A program made the position numbers and the translations under genes. The notes under the pieces were generated by a model. It saw only the letters and a list, made by a program, of their open reading frames with translations, was not told the DNA's origin and did not search any database. Positions 49,522 through 61,100 of a DNA stretch of 64,000 bases are shown one piece after another (position 1 is the first letter of the stretch; each line of letters opens with the position of its first letter). Source of the stretch: Marinibactrum halimedae (GTDB lineage Bacteria; Pseudomonadota; Gammaproteobacteria; Pseudomonadales; Cellvibrionaceae); assembly GCF_021234875.1 (NCBI RefSeq), contig NZ_JAJQVM010000010.1:81492-145491 (forward strand), in the 5' to 3' direction.

Positions 49522-52146
49522 GTGCTTGAAGCCTATCGTAAACACGTAGAAGAGCGCGCCGCCGAAGGTGTGCCACCAAAACCGTTAAACCCAGAACAAG
49601 TCGCTGGTTTGGTGGAACTGTTGAAAACCCCACCGGCTGGTGAAGAAGACACCTTACTGGACTTAATCACTAATCGCGTACCTCCCGGCGTAGACGAAGC
49701 AGCTTACGTAAAAGCCGGTTTCCTCTCAGCCATCGTGAAAGGGGAAGCAAGCTCTCCGTTAATCACCAAAGAAGCGGCTGTTGAATTACTCGGCAACATG
49801 CACGGTGGTTACAACATCGAAACTCTCGTCAACCTGCTTGACGACAGCGATCTAGCCGAGTTGGCCGCGAAAGAATTAAAGCACACCCTTCTTATGTTCG
49901 ATGCCTTTCACGATGTGGAAGAAAAAGCCAAAGCCGGCAACGAACACGCTAAAGCAGTAATGCAGTCTTGGGCTGACGGTGAGTGGTTCACTAACCGCGA
50001 TAAAGTGGCTGAAAGCACCAAAATGGTGGTCTTCAAAGTCACCGGCGAAACCAATACCGACGACCTTTCTCCTGCCCCAGACGCTTGGAGCCGCCCAGAC
50101 ATTCCTCTGCATGCTCGCGCCATGTACAAAATGACGCGCGACGGCTTAACTCCCGATGAGCACGGCGTAACTGGCCCAATGAAGCAAGTCGACGACATTC
50201 TTAACCAAGGCTTACCTGTTGCGTTTGTCGGTGATGTCGTCGGTACCGGTTCTTCTCGTAAGTCAGCGACCAACTCCGTCTTGTGGTTCTTCGGTGATGA
50301 TATGCCGGGTGTACCCAACAAGCGCGGTGGCGGTGTGTGTATCGGCGGTAAAGTGGCGCCGATCTTCTACAACACCATGGAAGACGCTGGTGCATTGGTT
50401 TTCGAAGCGCCTGTCGATGACCTTCACATGGGTGATGTGATCGAAATTCGCCCTTACGACGGCAAAATTTTGAACGAAAACGGCGATGTTCTGAGCGAAT
50501 TCGCACTGAAATCAGACGTGTTGTTGGACGAAGTTCAAGCCGGCGGCCGTATTAACTTAATTATCGGTCGCGGCTTGACCAGTAAAGCGCGTGAATCATT
50601 AGGCTTGCCAGCGAGTGACTTGTTCCGCGTACCTGAAGCGCCCGTAGATTCTGGCAAAGGCTTCAGCTTGGCACAGAAAATGGTTGGCCGTGCTTGTGGT
50701 CTTCCAGAAGGCCAAGGCATCCGCCCAGGCACTTACTGTGAGCCGAAAATGACCACTGTGGGCTCACAGGACACCACCGGCCCAATGACCCGTGACGAGT
50801 TGAAAGACTTGGCCTGTCTCGGTTTCTCTGCTGACTTAACCATGCAGTCGTTCTGTCACACCGCAGCGTATCCTAAGCCTGTGGACATCGACACTCAGCA
50901 CACCCTACCTGATTTCATCATGACCCGTGGCGGTGTTTCATTGCGTCCAGGCGACGGCATCATCCACTCTTGGTTGAACCGCATGTTGCTACCAGACACA
51001 GTGGGTACCGGTGGTGACTCTCATACCCGTTTCCCAATGGGCATCTCCTTCCCTGCCGGTTCTGGCTTGGTGGCCTTCGCAGCAGCGACAGGTGTGATGC
51101 CGTTGGATATGCCTGAATCTGTCTTGGTTCGCTTCAAAGGTGAAATGCAACCAGGCATAACCCTGCGCGACTTGGTTCACGCGATTCCTTACTACGCCAT
51201 CCAAGCGGGTTTACTCACTGTTGAGAAAAAAGGTAAGAAGAACATCTTCTCTGGTCGCGTATTGGAAATTGAAGGCCTGAAGGGCTTAACCGTTGAGCAA
51301 GCCTTCGAATTATCCGATGCCTCTGCTGAGCGTTCTGCAGCAGGCTGTACCATCAAGCTTGAAGAAGACGCGGTTAAAGAATATCTCACTTCCAACATCA
51401 CCCTATTGCGTTCAATGATCGCAGACGGTTACGGCGACCCACGTACTCTAGAGCGTCGTGCTCGTAAGATGGAAGAGTGGTTAGAAAATCCAAGTCTGAT
51501 GGAAGGCGATGCCGACGCAGAATACGCTGCCGTCATTGAAATTGACTTGGCTGAAGTCACTGAACCTGTCGTATGTTGCCCGAACGATCCAGACGATGCG
51601 AAGTTATTGTCTGAAGTTGCCGGCGACAGCGTTGATGAAGTATTCATCGGCTCTTGCATGACCAACATTGGTCACTTCCGTGCCGCTGGTAAATTGTTAG
51701 ATCAACACAGTGGTGGCATCAGTACTCGTATGTGGTTGTCTCCTCCAACCAAAATGGATCAACACATTTTGATGGAAGAAGGCTATTACAACATTTACGG
51801 AAAAGCGGGCGCTCGGATGGAAATGCCAGGCTGCTCATTGTGTATGGGCAACCAAGCACGTGTGGCACCAGGGGCAACCGTTCTGTCTACCTCAACTCGT
51901 AACTTCCCGAACCGCTTAGGTGACGGTGCCAATGTTTACTTGACTTCAGCGGAGTTAGCCGCCGTTGGTGCGATCGTAGGTAAGCTACCGACGCCTGCAG
52001 AGTACATGGAGTTTGCAGCAAACTTGGATTCGATGTCTGACGATATTTATCGTTATATGAACTTCGATCAAATTGCCGAGTTCCAAGAGAACGCGGAAGA
52101 AGGCAAGAAGATCGCCGCTGTTCAAATCGACGAAGTACGAGTGTAG
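49522..52146 (+). CDS. acnB: Aconitate hydratase B
   Basis: The protein has 874 residues and is AcnB from end to end: [20 protein letters not shown] at the start, [18 protein letters not shown], and the 4Fe-4S Cys residues in [12 protein letters not shown] and [15 protein letters not shown] start at 49522 matches the AcnB N-terminus and has GAGGA upstream; an ATG frame at 49489 would add 11 residues. It interconverts citrate and isocitrate in the TCA cycle and can act in the methylcitrate pathway. It is monocistronic with a strong terminator. Confidence 0.97.
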   Translation: MLEAYRKHVEERAAEGVPPKPLNPEQVAGLVELLKTPPAGEEDTLLDLITNRVPPGVDEAAYVKAGFLSAIVKGEASSPLITKEAAVELLGNMHGGYNIETLVNLLDDSDLAELAAKELKHTLLMFDAFHDVEEKAKAGNEHAKAVMQSWADGEWFTNRDKVAESTKMVVFKVTGETNTDDLSPAPDAWSRPDIPLHARAMYKMTRDGLTPDEHGVTGPMKQVDDILNQGLPVAFVGDVVGTGSSRKSATNSVLWFFGDDMPGVPNKRGGGVCIGGKVAPIFYNTMEDAGALVFEAPVDDLHMGDVIEIRPYDGKILNENGDVLSEFALKSDVLLDEVQAGGRINLIIGRGLTSKARESLGLPASDLFRVPEAPVDSGKGFSLAQKMVGRACGLPEGQGIRPGTYCEPKMTTVGSQDTTGPMTRDELKDLACLGFSADLTMQSFCHTAAYPKPVDIDTQHTLPDFIMTRGGVSLRPGDGIIHSWLNRMLLPDTVGTGGDSHTRFPMGISFPAGSGLVAFAAATGVMPLDMPESVLVRFKGEMQPGITLRDLVHAIPYYAIQAGLLTVEKKGKKNIFSGRVLEIEGLKGLTVEQAFELSDASAERSAAGCTIKLEEDAVKEYLTSNITLLRSMIADGYGDPRTLERRARKMEEWLENPSLMEGDADAEYAAVIEIDLAEVTEPVVCCPNDPDDAKLLSEVAGDSVDEVFIGSCMTNIGHFRAAGKLLDQHSGGISTRMWLSPPTKMDQHILMEEGYYNIYGKAGARMEMPGCSLCMGNQARVAPGATVLSTSTRNFPNRLGDGANVYLTSAELAAVGAIVGKLPTPAEYMEFAANLDSMSDDIYRYMNFDQIAEFQENAEEGKKIAAVQIDEVRV

Positions 52147-52200
52147 GCTCTCCTTCCCTAGCCTCTCAATTGATGATTTTTCATTGAGAGACTAACCCAT

Positions 52201-52231
52201 AAAAAAACCGCGCAATTGCGCGGTTTTTTTA
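52201..52231. terminator. Bidirectional terminator after acnB
   Basis: CCGCGCAATTGCGCGG (52208-52223) is a perfect palindrome flanked by A7 on one side and T7 on the other. It serves acnB and the convergent Mpo1-like gene. Confidence 0.93.
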
Positions 52232-52289
52232 TGCCCTGAAGTAATCTTTTCTTTTAAAAAAACTTACCACACTGGTTAATTACCCTATT

Positions 52290-52763
52290 TTAATAGACGA
52301 TATTCAATCTTCGATAAATAAACGCCATCAACCAAGCAGGCCCTATTAATAGATATTTTACGTCGGTTAAAAAAGAGGGCTTCTTCCCCTCAATGTGATG
52401 CCCAATAAATTGCATAATCCATAAAATGATAAAGGCAACGACACACGTTTGCCATAATGGAATAAACGATTGATACTCATACCACATCAAAAAACTGGCA
52501 CATATTGCAGTATAAATAATTAAACCTACAGCAAGTTTAAACGACAAGAAGAAGTAGTACGAAACCGTCAGCACCATAAACAACCAGCACCAATTAAAAA
52601 AAGGCAGTGCACGTTTAATCGCAACAGGCACCGGCAACTCCCAAAACAAACCAAATACCACCAAAACAATCAGTGGAACACAAAACCAATGGATAAGCTT
52701 ATTGGTTTCATTTTGGTGACTTTCACCGTAGTTTTCTAACAAGTGATCTATAGTTCTATTCAT
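52290..52763 (-). CDS. Mpo1-like (DUF962) membrane protein
   Basis: The 157-residue protein has four membrane helices and the family's His positions: HLLENYGESHQNETNKLIHW at the start and MQFIGHHIEGKKPSFLTDVKYLLIGPAWL near the end. Mpo1 in yeast is a dioxygenase that shortens 2-hydroxy fatty acids. It is convergent with acnB and shares its terminator. Confidence 0.88.
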   Translation of the reverse strand: MNRTIDHLLENYGESHQNETNKLIHWFCVPLIVLVVFGLFWELPVPVAIKRALPFFNWCWLFMVLTVSYYFFLSFKLAVGLIIYTAICASFLMWYEYQSFIPLWQTCVVAFIILWIMQFIGHHIEGKKPSFLTDVKYLLIGPAWLMAFIYRRLNIVY

Positions 52764-53023
52764 CTCAACAGCCTTTATTTTTATTATGATCGCTCTATTC
52801 TAGATGAACTCCCCAAGCCTTCACAAGCAACCAAAACTCTCAAAAAAGAATTTTTGACAACCAAATCAGTAAACTTATGGCACATCATTTTTTATTTGTC
52901 ATGAAAACGAAACAGCCACAACACTAAACTTGCGTTATGAAACCAAACAGAAAACACCTTCAAATAACACCGTATCTTTCAGAACTCCAACCTTAACGCC
53001 TTTCTAAAAACCAGGAATACATC

Positions 53024-54253
53024 ATGACATTGACTCGGTATTTATTATCGGCAGCATTATTAAGCTCTCTTATTAGCTTCACTAATGCCGCAACAATCGA
53101 CATTGTTACTTACAATATCGAATGGCTAGGCACCCCTGGCAATTCGGATTTTAGTGGCTCACGCTCGCAACAAATCAATGCCGCCGCCAGTGATATTATT
53201 AACGGTGGAGGAGAAATTTATGCCTTACAAGAAATTGGCGGAAGCCGCACATTAAATGATTTATTGTCCCGCTTAAATTCCTTAGACAACAACAATAACT
53301 GGTCAGGTTCTGTTAGCCAGCCCTCCGGTTCACAAAGCTTAGCATTTGTATACAAAACTTCTGTGGTCACTGGTGTGAGTTTTCAACAAATCCTTACCCA
53401 TCGAAGCAGTCGTGATTTTGCAGGTCGCTTCCCCTACATGATGACCGCGAACGTTTCAGTGGGCGGTGACAACCGACCACTAAACCTGATTAATTTACAT
53501 TTGAAGTGCTGTACAGGTGGTAGCAACTCAAGCCGTAGAAATAATGCTATGAGAGAAGTTGTCGCCGAGTTACACCGGAATTATCGTACTGACAATATGA
53601 TTGTTTTAGGAGATTTAAACGTCGCCAGCCAAGGCGGGGCCAATGGAGAAATTCGAGATTGGGGCATCTATCAAGATCGTGACAATAATGGATTACCCGA
53701 TTATTACCATGCAGCCGGCTCTGTTGCGGATATTCGATACAATCCAAATAATCCAGACACTGACATCGATCATATTCTTATTTCTGATGAATTAAGAGCC
53801 GCTTGGAATGCGGTTTCAACATCAACACGCAATCGATACTTAAACACCACCGTATCAGATCACAGCCCCGTTGCCACCCGCCTAGAAGTTTCTTTATTTG
53901 GTGAAGCCACCACGACGCCAAACCCCACTCCTGATCCTGGCCCTTCTCCAGACCCAGCTCCAAGTAATGCATTGAGCGTTACTCAAGCATTAAGTCAAAG
54001 TGCAGGCACTACCATGACCGTCGTCGGTATCATTGAGGAAGCGTATAACGATATTTATGCACTCCGCATGCATGATGCGAACAACCCGAATACGGACATC
54101 ATCGTTAAACTGGAAAAAAGTCAACGCAATCAATGGAGTCCAGAATTAAACCCGGGTGTTATCGGTAATAAAATAGAAGTGACAGGGCGACGTGACACCT
54201 ACACACGTCTACCGAGTATTGAGTCTGTTTCACAAATACGTGAAGTTCGATAA
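53024..54253 (+). CDS. Secreted endonuclease/exonuclease/phosphatase-family nuclease
   Basis: The 409-residue protein has a signal peptide (about 1-22) and the EEP motifs IVTYNIEWLG, YALQEIGG, IVLGDLNVAS, TDIDHILISDE and VSDHSPVATR. A Pro/Asp linker (TTPNPTPDPGPSPDPAPS) connects to an OB-fold-like domain (MTVVGIIEEAYND to IEVTGRRD). It resembles extracellular DNases such as ExeM/NucH. It likely degrades DNA outside the cell. Confidence 0.88.
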   Translation: MTLTRYLLSAALLSSLISFTNAATIDIVTYNIEWLGTPGNSDFSGSRSQQINAAASDIINGGGEIYALQEIGGSRTLNDLLSRLNSLDNNNNWSGSVSQPSGSQSLAFVYKTSVVTGVSFQQILTHRSSRDFAGRFPYMMTANVSVGGDNRPLNLINLHLKCCTGGSNSSRRNNAMREVVAELHRNYRTDNMIVLGDLNVASQGGANGEIRDWGIYQDRDNNGLPDYYHAAGSVADIRYNPNNPDTDIDHILISDELRAAWNAVSTSTRNRYLNTTVSDHSPVATRLEVSLFGEATTTPNPTPDPGPSPDPAPSNALSVTQALSQSAGTTMTVVGIIEEAYNDIYALRMHDANNPNTDIIVKLEKSQRNQWSPELNPGVIGNKIEVTGRRDTYTRLPSIESVSQIREVR

Positions 54254-54261
54254 TATTACCC

Positions 54262-54297
54262 CCCCCCTCGCTAGAGGTGCGCGGGGGCCTATTTTTC
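54262..54297 (+). terminator. Possible terminator after the nuclease gene
   Basis: A C-run (54262-54268) can pair with GGGGG near 54284-54288 over a partly paired loop, followed by CCTATTTTTC. It lies about 10 bp after the stop. Confidence 0.55.
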
Positions 54298-54307
54298 ATC
54301 TTGTCTA

Positions 54308-54934
54308 TTAAAAATAAGCAACACACTGTTCCATACTCGACTCTGTTTTATCATGGTGGCACATTGACTTATTTATTGCGTAATGCCCTTTTCCATCATT
54401 AAGGAAATAGCCCACTTCAGGTAAACCCAGCTCATTTAAGCGCTCAGTAACCCCAACGAGCACATCACGATATTGAGCGTTACCATTCTCTATTTCACGT
54501 TGAGCTTTACAGTAGGCGGCCAAATAATCTGCTGCCTTTAAGATCTTTTGTTCTTTGTCGCTCATCTTAGATTCGAGGATATTATGAGAAACTCGCTGTT
54601 TAATTTGCATAGGCAACAGAGACAGCAATGATTGTTGGGCCTCCCCTTCTAAGCATTTATAGGCCTTTGTCATAGCTTTTGAATGGTATTTGGCAGGTGT
54701 TGGCATATCACCTGTAATCATCTCAGAACAGTCATGGTACATTCCCAATACCGCTAACCTATCTGGACTTAACGTCCCTTCAAATATTTCATTATTAATA
54801 CACCCCAAAATATGAGCAAGGGTGGCCACTTCCCAGCTATGCTCCATCACATTTTCTGGTTCAGTATTACGTAACAAGCTCCAACGAGGCACCCACTTAA
54901 TTCGTGAAATAGACTTAAAAAATTGAATTGCCAT
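54308..54934 (-). CDS. yfbR: 5'-deoxynucleotidase YfbR
   Basis: The 208-residue protein has the HD-domain pattern of YfbR: NVMEHSWEVATLAHIL with His32, MYHDCSEMITGDMPTPAKYH with His67-Asp68, and a later Asp in ILKAADYLAAYCKA. It removes phosphate from deoxynucleoside 5'-monophosphates. Its length is within the family range (about 199 in E. coli). Confidence 0.9.
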   Translation of the reverse strand: MAIQFFKSISRIKWVPRWSLLRNTEPENVMEHSWEVATLAHILGCINNEIFEGTLSPDRLAVLGMYHDCSEMITGDMPTPAKYHSKAMTKAYKCLEGEAQQSLLSLLPMQIKQRVSHNILESKMSDKEQKILKAADYLAAYCKAQREIENGNAQYRDVLVGVTERLNELGLPEVGYFLNDGKGHYAINKSMCHHDKTESSMEQCVAYF

Positions 54935-55095
54935 TTTCCCCCCTTGCTATACGCGCAATGCTGACTTAAAAATCAAAAAAAAGTAAACAATCACTCAGCA
55001 AAAACATCACAAACCATACAATACTGATTATACATACAGCTTCAATATTTTCGATGTTTAAATAGCTATGGATTTAAATGGTTTGATAAAGAATA

Positions 55096-55123
55096 AAAAA
55101 ACCACCCTTTTGGGTGGTTTTTA
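55096..55123. terminator. Terminator after the giant exoprotein gene
   Basis: ACCACCC/GGGTGGT around a TTTT loop (55101-55118), with A- and T-runs on both sides. It lies about 25 bp after the stop of the minus-strand gene. Confidence 0.88.
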
Positions 55124-55145
55124 GTCTAGGAAAAAGAATTATCAA

Positions 55146-58100
55146 TTACCGCCCTGTAAACTCATTAGCCGCTACCGGCTCTTCCTCAGGCTCTTCCTCA
55201 TAATCGTCGAATTCTTCAAATTCATCGTCAAAGAACTCGTCACCACCGCTCTCTTTTTGATCGTCTGGCATGGCAATTGACTCATCACCTGCAGCAAACG
55301 GTAATAGATTAGTGAAAATGGCTGGGTCAATGGAACCGGCTTGGTCTAAACCGTTTTGAGTTGCCGCTCGAACACCGGATGACGATGCAACTTCTGCAAT
55401 AGACTCTAACTGTTCACCCACCGTTTCGAAGTTATCCGGCTCTTGTAGGAATGTTGGCTCGGTGAATGACAATGAGCCAATAAACACATCCTCTGAGCCA
55501 TCAATCACTAATACAGCACTTGGGTCGTTAACGCTTCCAGAGAGCGCATTTAACGTCACCAAATCACCAAAAATATTGGCATCACGGATTTCCCCTGACG
55601 CTGTAGGTTCCACCAGATTGAATACTCCGTCTGCTGACCCAACGGCAAGAACACTTCCCGAGTTACTTTGAACCAATACCTCTGTATTACCAGTACCATT
55701 CGTGTCTATCACATTGACGATGATATCCCCATCGGCTTGAACACTAATATTTCCGTTTTGAGTTTCTAGATTCCTTATGTACACATCTGACGCTAACCCG
55801 TTTTCTCCGCCAATATTAATCGTGGAACCCGTATTGACCGTGGTAGCGTCTATGCTTGCCAGATCACCGGTTAAATTAATATCCCCTTGAATACCCGCTA
55901 AAATCAAATCACTGCTGGTAACAATGTTACCAGAGACAGAAGATGCGCCATTAATCGTTAGCGGTGAGCCGTTGTAGTTAAAGTTAAGGCTGCCCACATT
56001 CATGGTGTTTGCCCCGGTAAAGTTAATGGCCAACGAGGTATCAATAGCGACCTCACCGGTATTATCAATCAGGCTTTCCATACCGGTGAACTGATACTGT
56101 GAAACAGTGGAAAGGTTTTGTGTTAGCGTCCAGGTTGATGGCTCGCCATCATAAGCAAAAGTGTTATTTCCACCCCGGCCGTTAAGCACATTAAACCCTG
56201 AAAAAGACGCTGATCCACTGCCACCAACACGCGACAATGTACCACTGCCTGTATCAAAAACTTGCCAGATTAACGCTTCGCTTGGACCAGTAAGAGCAGT
56301 TGAGGCCCCTCCATCACCAATGAAAGTCTGAATATTCTCGAACGCAACACCACCCGCAACCCCAGCAGCACTCCCCTCTTCACTGAGAGACGACAACAAC
56401 CAGTCACCGACCGCCGACAATGTATTCGAACCAGTTTCTCCATCTAAACGCTCTGTCACCGTCGCCCCGGTAACGGTAAAGATATCATCACCAGCACCCG
56501 ACTGAATTGAGGTAATACTTCCGCTGGATAACTCAAAAGTGTCGTTACCCGTACCTGAAGTCAGGTTTTCTACTGCTGTAAATAAAGTGGAATTGAGCGT
56601 ACCTGTATTCGAACCGGTCACTGTCCAGGTATTCGCATCATCACCTGAAATTAAACGGTCATTACCTGCATCACCGGAAATACTTCCCGTGCTGGCTCCA
56701 TCGACAGTAAAGACATCATCACCCGCGCCACCGCTTAAATTTCCTACACTACCAGCGGTCATCAAGAAGGTATCATTTCCAGTACCACCAGAAAGGTCAC
56801 CGATATTGGCAGAGGACGTAGATGAAAACACATCCGTACCACTTCCACCCGTTAGATTCGTAATTCCCGTAAATGTCAGTAAATCATTATTTACGGTCGC
56901 CAACTGGCCACTATTTTGACCATTGACTGTCCAATTAATGTCTTGATCAGGGCCCAGCAAACTCGTCGTTGTATCATTATCCCCCGCTAGGCTGTCTATA
57001 CCGGTGAAGGTCGCATTCGATACTGATCCATTAGCACCAGTACCATCCAATGAGGCAATTATCCAATCGCCCGAAGACTGCACTGTGTCGCTGCCTGAAT
57101 TACCCGTCAGTGCCACATCAGACCCTGCAAGCACAAAAGTATCGTCACCGCCAGAGCCATCAATGGTCGCAACATCTTCATAAGTGACACCATTAACAAC
57201 AAAGGCATTGCCCGATTGATCTTCAAATACCTCTCCAGTATTCGACCCAAGTAATGTAGAGGCCAAAGAAACGGTTTCGATGGTATCGAAAGCAATATTA
57301 CCCAGTGTTGTCACGGAGTCCGACACCACTGACACGACATCATTAATGGTGTTAATAACGGTGTCAGAGCCGCCTCCACCGGAGAGGGTATTCACATCCT
57401 CAAACGTTAATGCATTCACAACCACTGAGTTAGTCGCCACCACATCGAAACTTTCATCCGCATCCGTACCTGTTAAGGTATTTACCTGTGAAACAGACTC
57501 AACAGAAGTCACTGCGACAGACTGAACATTAAAATCAACACCACTGGCACTGGAAAGCGTGACACCGGCATTACCAGCAACCAAAGCATCATTACCTTCA
57601 CCGCCATCCAATGAAGCAACATTCTGGAAGCTAATGCCAGACTCACTCACTAACCCTGCCCCCGTGACCGTGAAGGCTTCAGCATTGGATGACCCTGTAA
57701 GAGAGTTAGTTTCAGTCACCGTTTCGATATTCGAAACCGCGACATTTTGGGAAGTGAAATCGATATTAGCGTCGGTGCTTAACGTTACGCCGTTACTGTT
57801 CGCATCAAATACATCACTACCGTCACTGCCATCCACGGACGTTACGTTTTCAAAACGAACGGTATTTGCCGTTACCACACCATTGCCATCTAGGGTGAAT
57901 TCATCAGCTCCAGCAGTACCTGTTAAATCCCCAACAGCAGTCACCGTCTCAATATTGGCGATATCCATATTAGAAGAGACAAAATCAATATCAGCAGCCG
58001 ATGACAATACTGCCCCTGAGAGAGAGACAAATGTATCGGAGCCTGCTCCACCATCCACACTGGTAACATCCTCAAACCCGAACGACCCCACGTTAACGGA

Positions 58101-61100
58101 ATTGTCGCCAGTCACAGAATAGGTTTCACCGTTAGCCGTCCCGACAATCGCACCGGTTCTGGTCACTGACTCAATGCCCACGTATTCAATACCGGAATTA
58201 CTGGTGAACCCACTGTCGGTGAGGTTGACACCATAATCTCCATTAGCTAACGAATCACCATTAACATGGCCACCACCATCAATCTGAGTAACGCCATTAA
58301 AGCTGATATCGAAAACGGAAATTGCATTGCCAGTGCCTCCATCTTCAACAAAACTGTCATCACCATCAGTGCCCACTAGCGTCCCGGTTTGGCTGAATGC
58401 TTCGACTTCAGTAAACGTTATACCGCCTACACTCGCCGATTCGCTCGCAATAAGATCGACTGAACCACCAAAGTCATTATCAACCGTATCTGTGACCGAG
58501 CCTGCACCCGCATCGACAGTATTTACTCCTTGGAAAACGATTGAAGAAACTGCTACTTCATTGGCTCCGGTGACTGAAAAGACCTCTGCGGCAGTAGATC
58601 CCGAGAGTTGGCCAACATTAGTGTAAAAATCGAGATCAGATAAGTTGATGCTCGTCGACGTTGCGCTGCCATCGGTTGCTAAGGTGACATCTTGATTGTT
58701 GATATCAACCGTGTCTGAAGCGCCTCCATTACCATCAATGGCGGTAACATCACTCAAATTAATACTTAAACCTGTGACCGAAACGGCACTGCCATTCAAG
58801 ACAAACGCATCATTTCCAGCCGAACCTGAAAGAGTACCGATATCAGAAACAGACTCCACCTGCATGATATCGACCACACCTCCGGCATTGACATCAAAGC
58901 TCGCGTCAGTAACCGCGAGTGATAAACCTGCGGAGTTTATGCCAATTGAATCACTGCCCCCTGCACCATCAATTTGGGATACACCTTGGAAATCTATTCC
59001 CGACACTGCTAATGATGTACCAGACAACACCATAGTATCCGCTGCCGAACTGCCGGTGAATAAACCCGTATTGGTTACCGTCTCCACACCAGTGACATCA
59101 ATACTGCTGGCGGTAAATCCGCTCGCCGTGAGCGTCACACCATCAAACGCAGAAAGAGAGTCATTAACATTGGATCCTGCGGCAATAGAAGTCGTGCCGG
59201 TAAATCCGATTCCATTGACACTCACCGCAGAGGCACCTGTAAGCGCGTAATCGCTGGCAGTTGTAGCTTGTCCAGTCAATGAACCAATATGACTGACATT
59301 TTCTATGCCTTCATAAGAAATAGACGACGATCCTGCATCAAATCCAGCGGCATTTAAGGTAACGTTTTGGTTGCCTAAACTTACAGAGTCTCCATTGACT
59401 TCCCCGTTACCATCCACTGAGGTAACAGCCTGGTAAAGAATGGAACCCGCCGTGATATTTCCGTCTGCGGAATCAGTAAACGCGTCGTCACCTGATGAGC
59501 CAACCAATGCACCAACATTGGTTACTGAAGTCACGCTGGAAACATCAATATTCGCCAGAGAGAACGTATTAACTGACTGAATGTTGACAGACTGACCTGA
59601 CTGATTGTCAATCGAATTGGTACCCCCTCCGGCATCGAGTGAAGTCACGCCTGAGAATGTAAAGGAGGAGAAACTTAAGGATTCTGTTCCAGTGATGTTA
59701 AACACTTCATTGTCATTGGTCGCCGTTAATGCACCGGTATTAACAACATTATCGATTTGGAAAACATCAATCCCTTGAACCGTAAAATCGAAAGGATTCG
59801 TTGCACTAGAACGCGTTGCCGAATCAGCCAGGGCTATACCTGAATTTGTCACATCCAAACTGTCTGTGGTGCCTGTTCCCGCATTGAAGATGTCCACACC
59901 ACTGAAAGAAATCGCAGTCGTAGCATCGGTATTCAGCAAAGCGAGGGTATTGGCAGCAGTAATGGAATACGACTCATCGGTTGATAAGCCTGTTACTGTC
60001 ATAAACTGGTCTGCCATTGGATCCGTGACGTTAACAGATACCGCTTCAATTTCTGTCGCTACAAATCCATTGGTGCTCACACCAGTGAGGCCACTGGTAG
60101 AATCCACAACAATCGCAACATCATCCAAAGTGGCACCATCAGCTAATTGAATAGTGTCCGTGCCGTCATCACCAGAAATCGTTAAAACATTGATAAACTG
60201 GGCATCATTAAATGTCACCGTGTTGGCGCCTTCAACGATGAACAAGTCTGCACCAGTAGTACCAATTAAATTACTGGAGAGGCTGAACACTTCAAAATTG
60301 GTAAAGGTGACGCCCCCAAAACTGTTCCCCGAAATATCAAGACCACTGTTATTAATGAGTGTATCGCTGAAAGGGTCTGAACCCGATTGGTCTCCCGCAT
60401 CAAAACTGGTTACCCCCTCCATTGAGTAGGTATTGGTGCCAGTACCCGGTGACGCCGTCATCGACAATGACGCTTGCATACCGGTAACGGAATTTAATGT
60501 GACAGTATCGTTAGCATTGCTGGAAGCGGTAACATTTCCAGTATCAATAGTAGAAAAGACATTGGTAAAGGTCACATTGGAGTCATTTTCGACGAACCCA
60601 CTGTCAGGGTCATTCATCGTAATACTGCGGAAATTGTTGTCCAATGCATTATTACCGCCATCGCCATCTATCGAAGAGACACCATTAAAAGTTACTATGG
60701 CGTTGGTATCGGTCACTAATGCGAGTAGTTCAATTTGCCCAGAACCTAAATTACGGAAGGCTTCATCACTAGCGGTTCCCACAATATCGCCAGCATTGGA
60801 TACCGTTTCGATATCCGATATCGTAATGCCTGAGGATACAAATTCACCCGTTGTGGCATTGTTTAACGTTAACCCCGCTCCAATCAGCAATGTAATGTCA
60901 TCTACGCCGGGTGTTGTTTCGGCACCTCCGTCTATTGAAGTCACTCCAGTTAAGGCGATGCTGTTACTGGTAGTCACTCCACCAGCAGCCGTTACCACAA
61001 ACGAATCATCACCGGTGGTTCCGACGACCGCTCCAGCATTAGTGACCTCTTCAATATTGATAAAACTGATTGAAGCAGTCGTAAATTGCTGATTACTAGA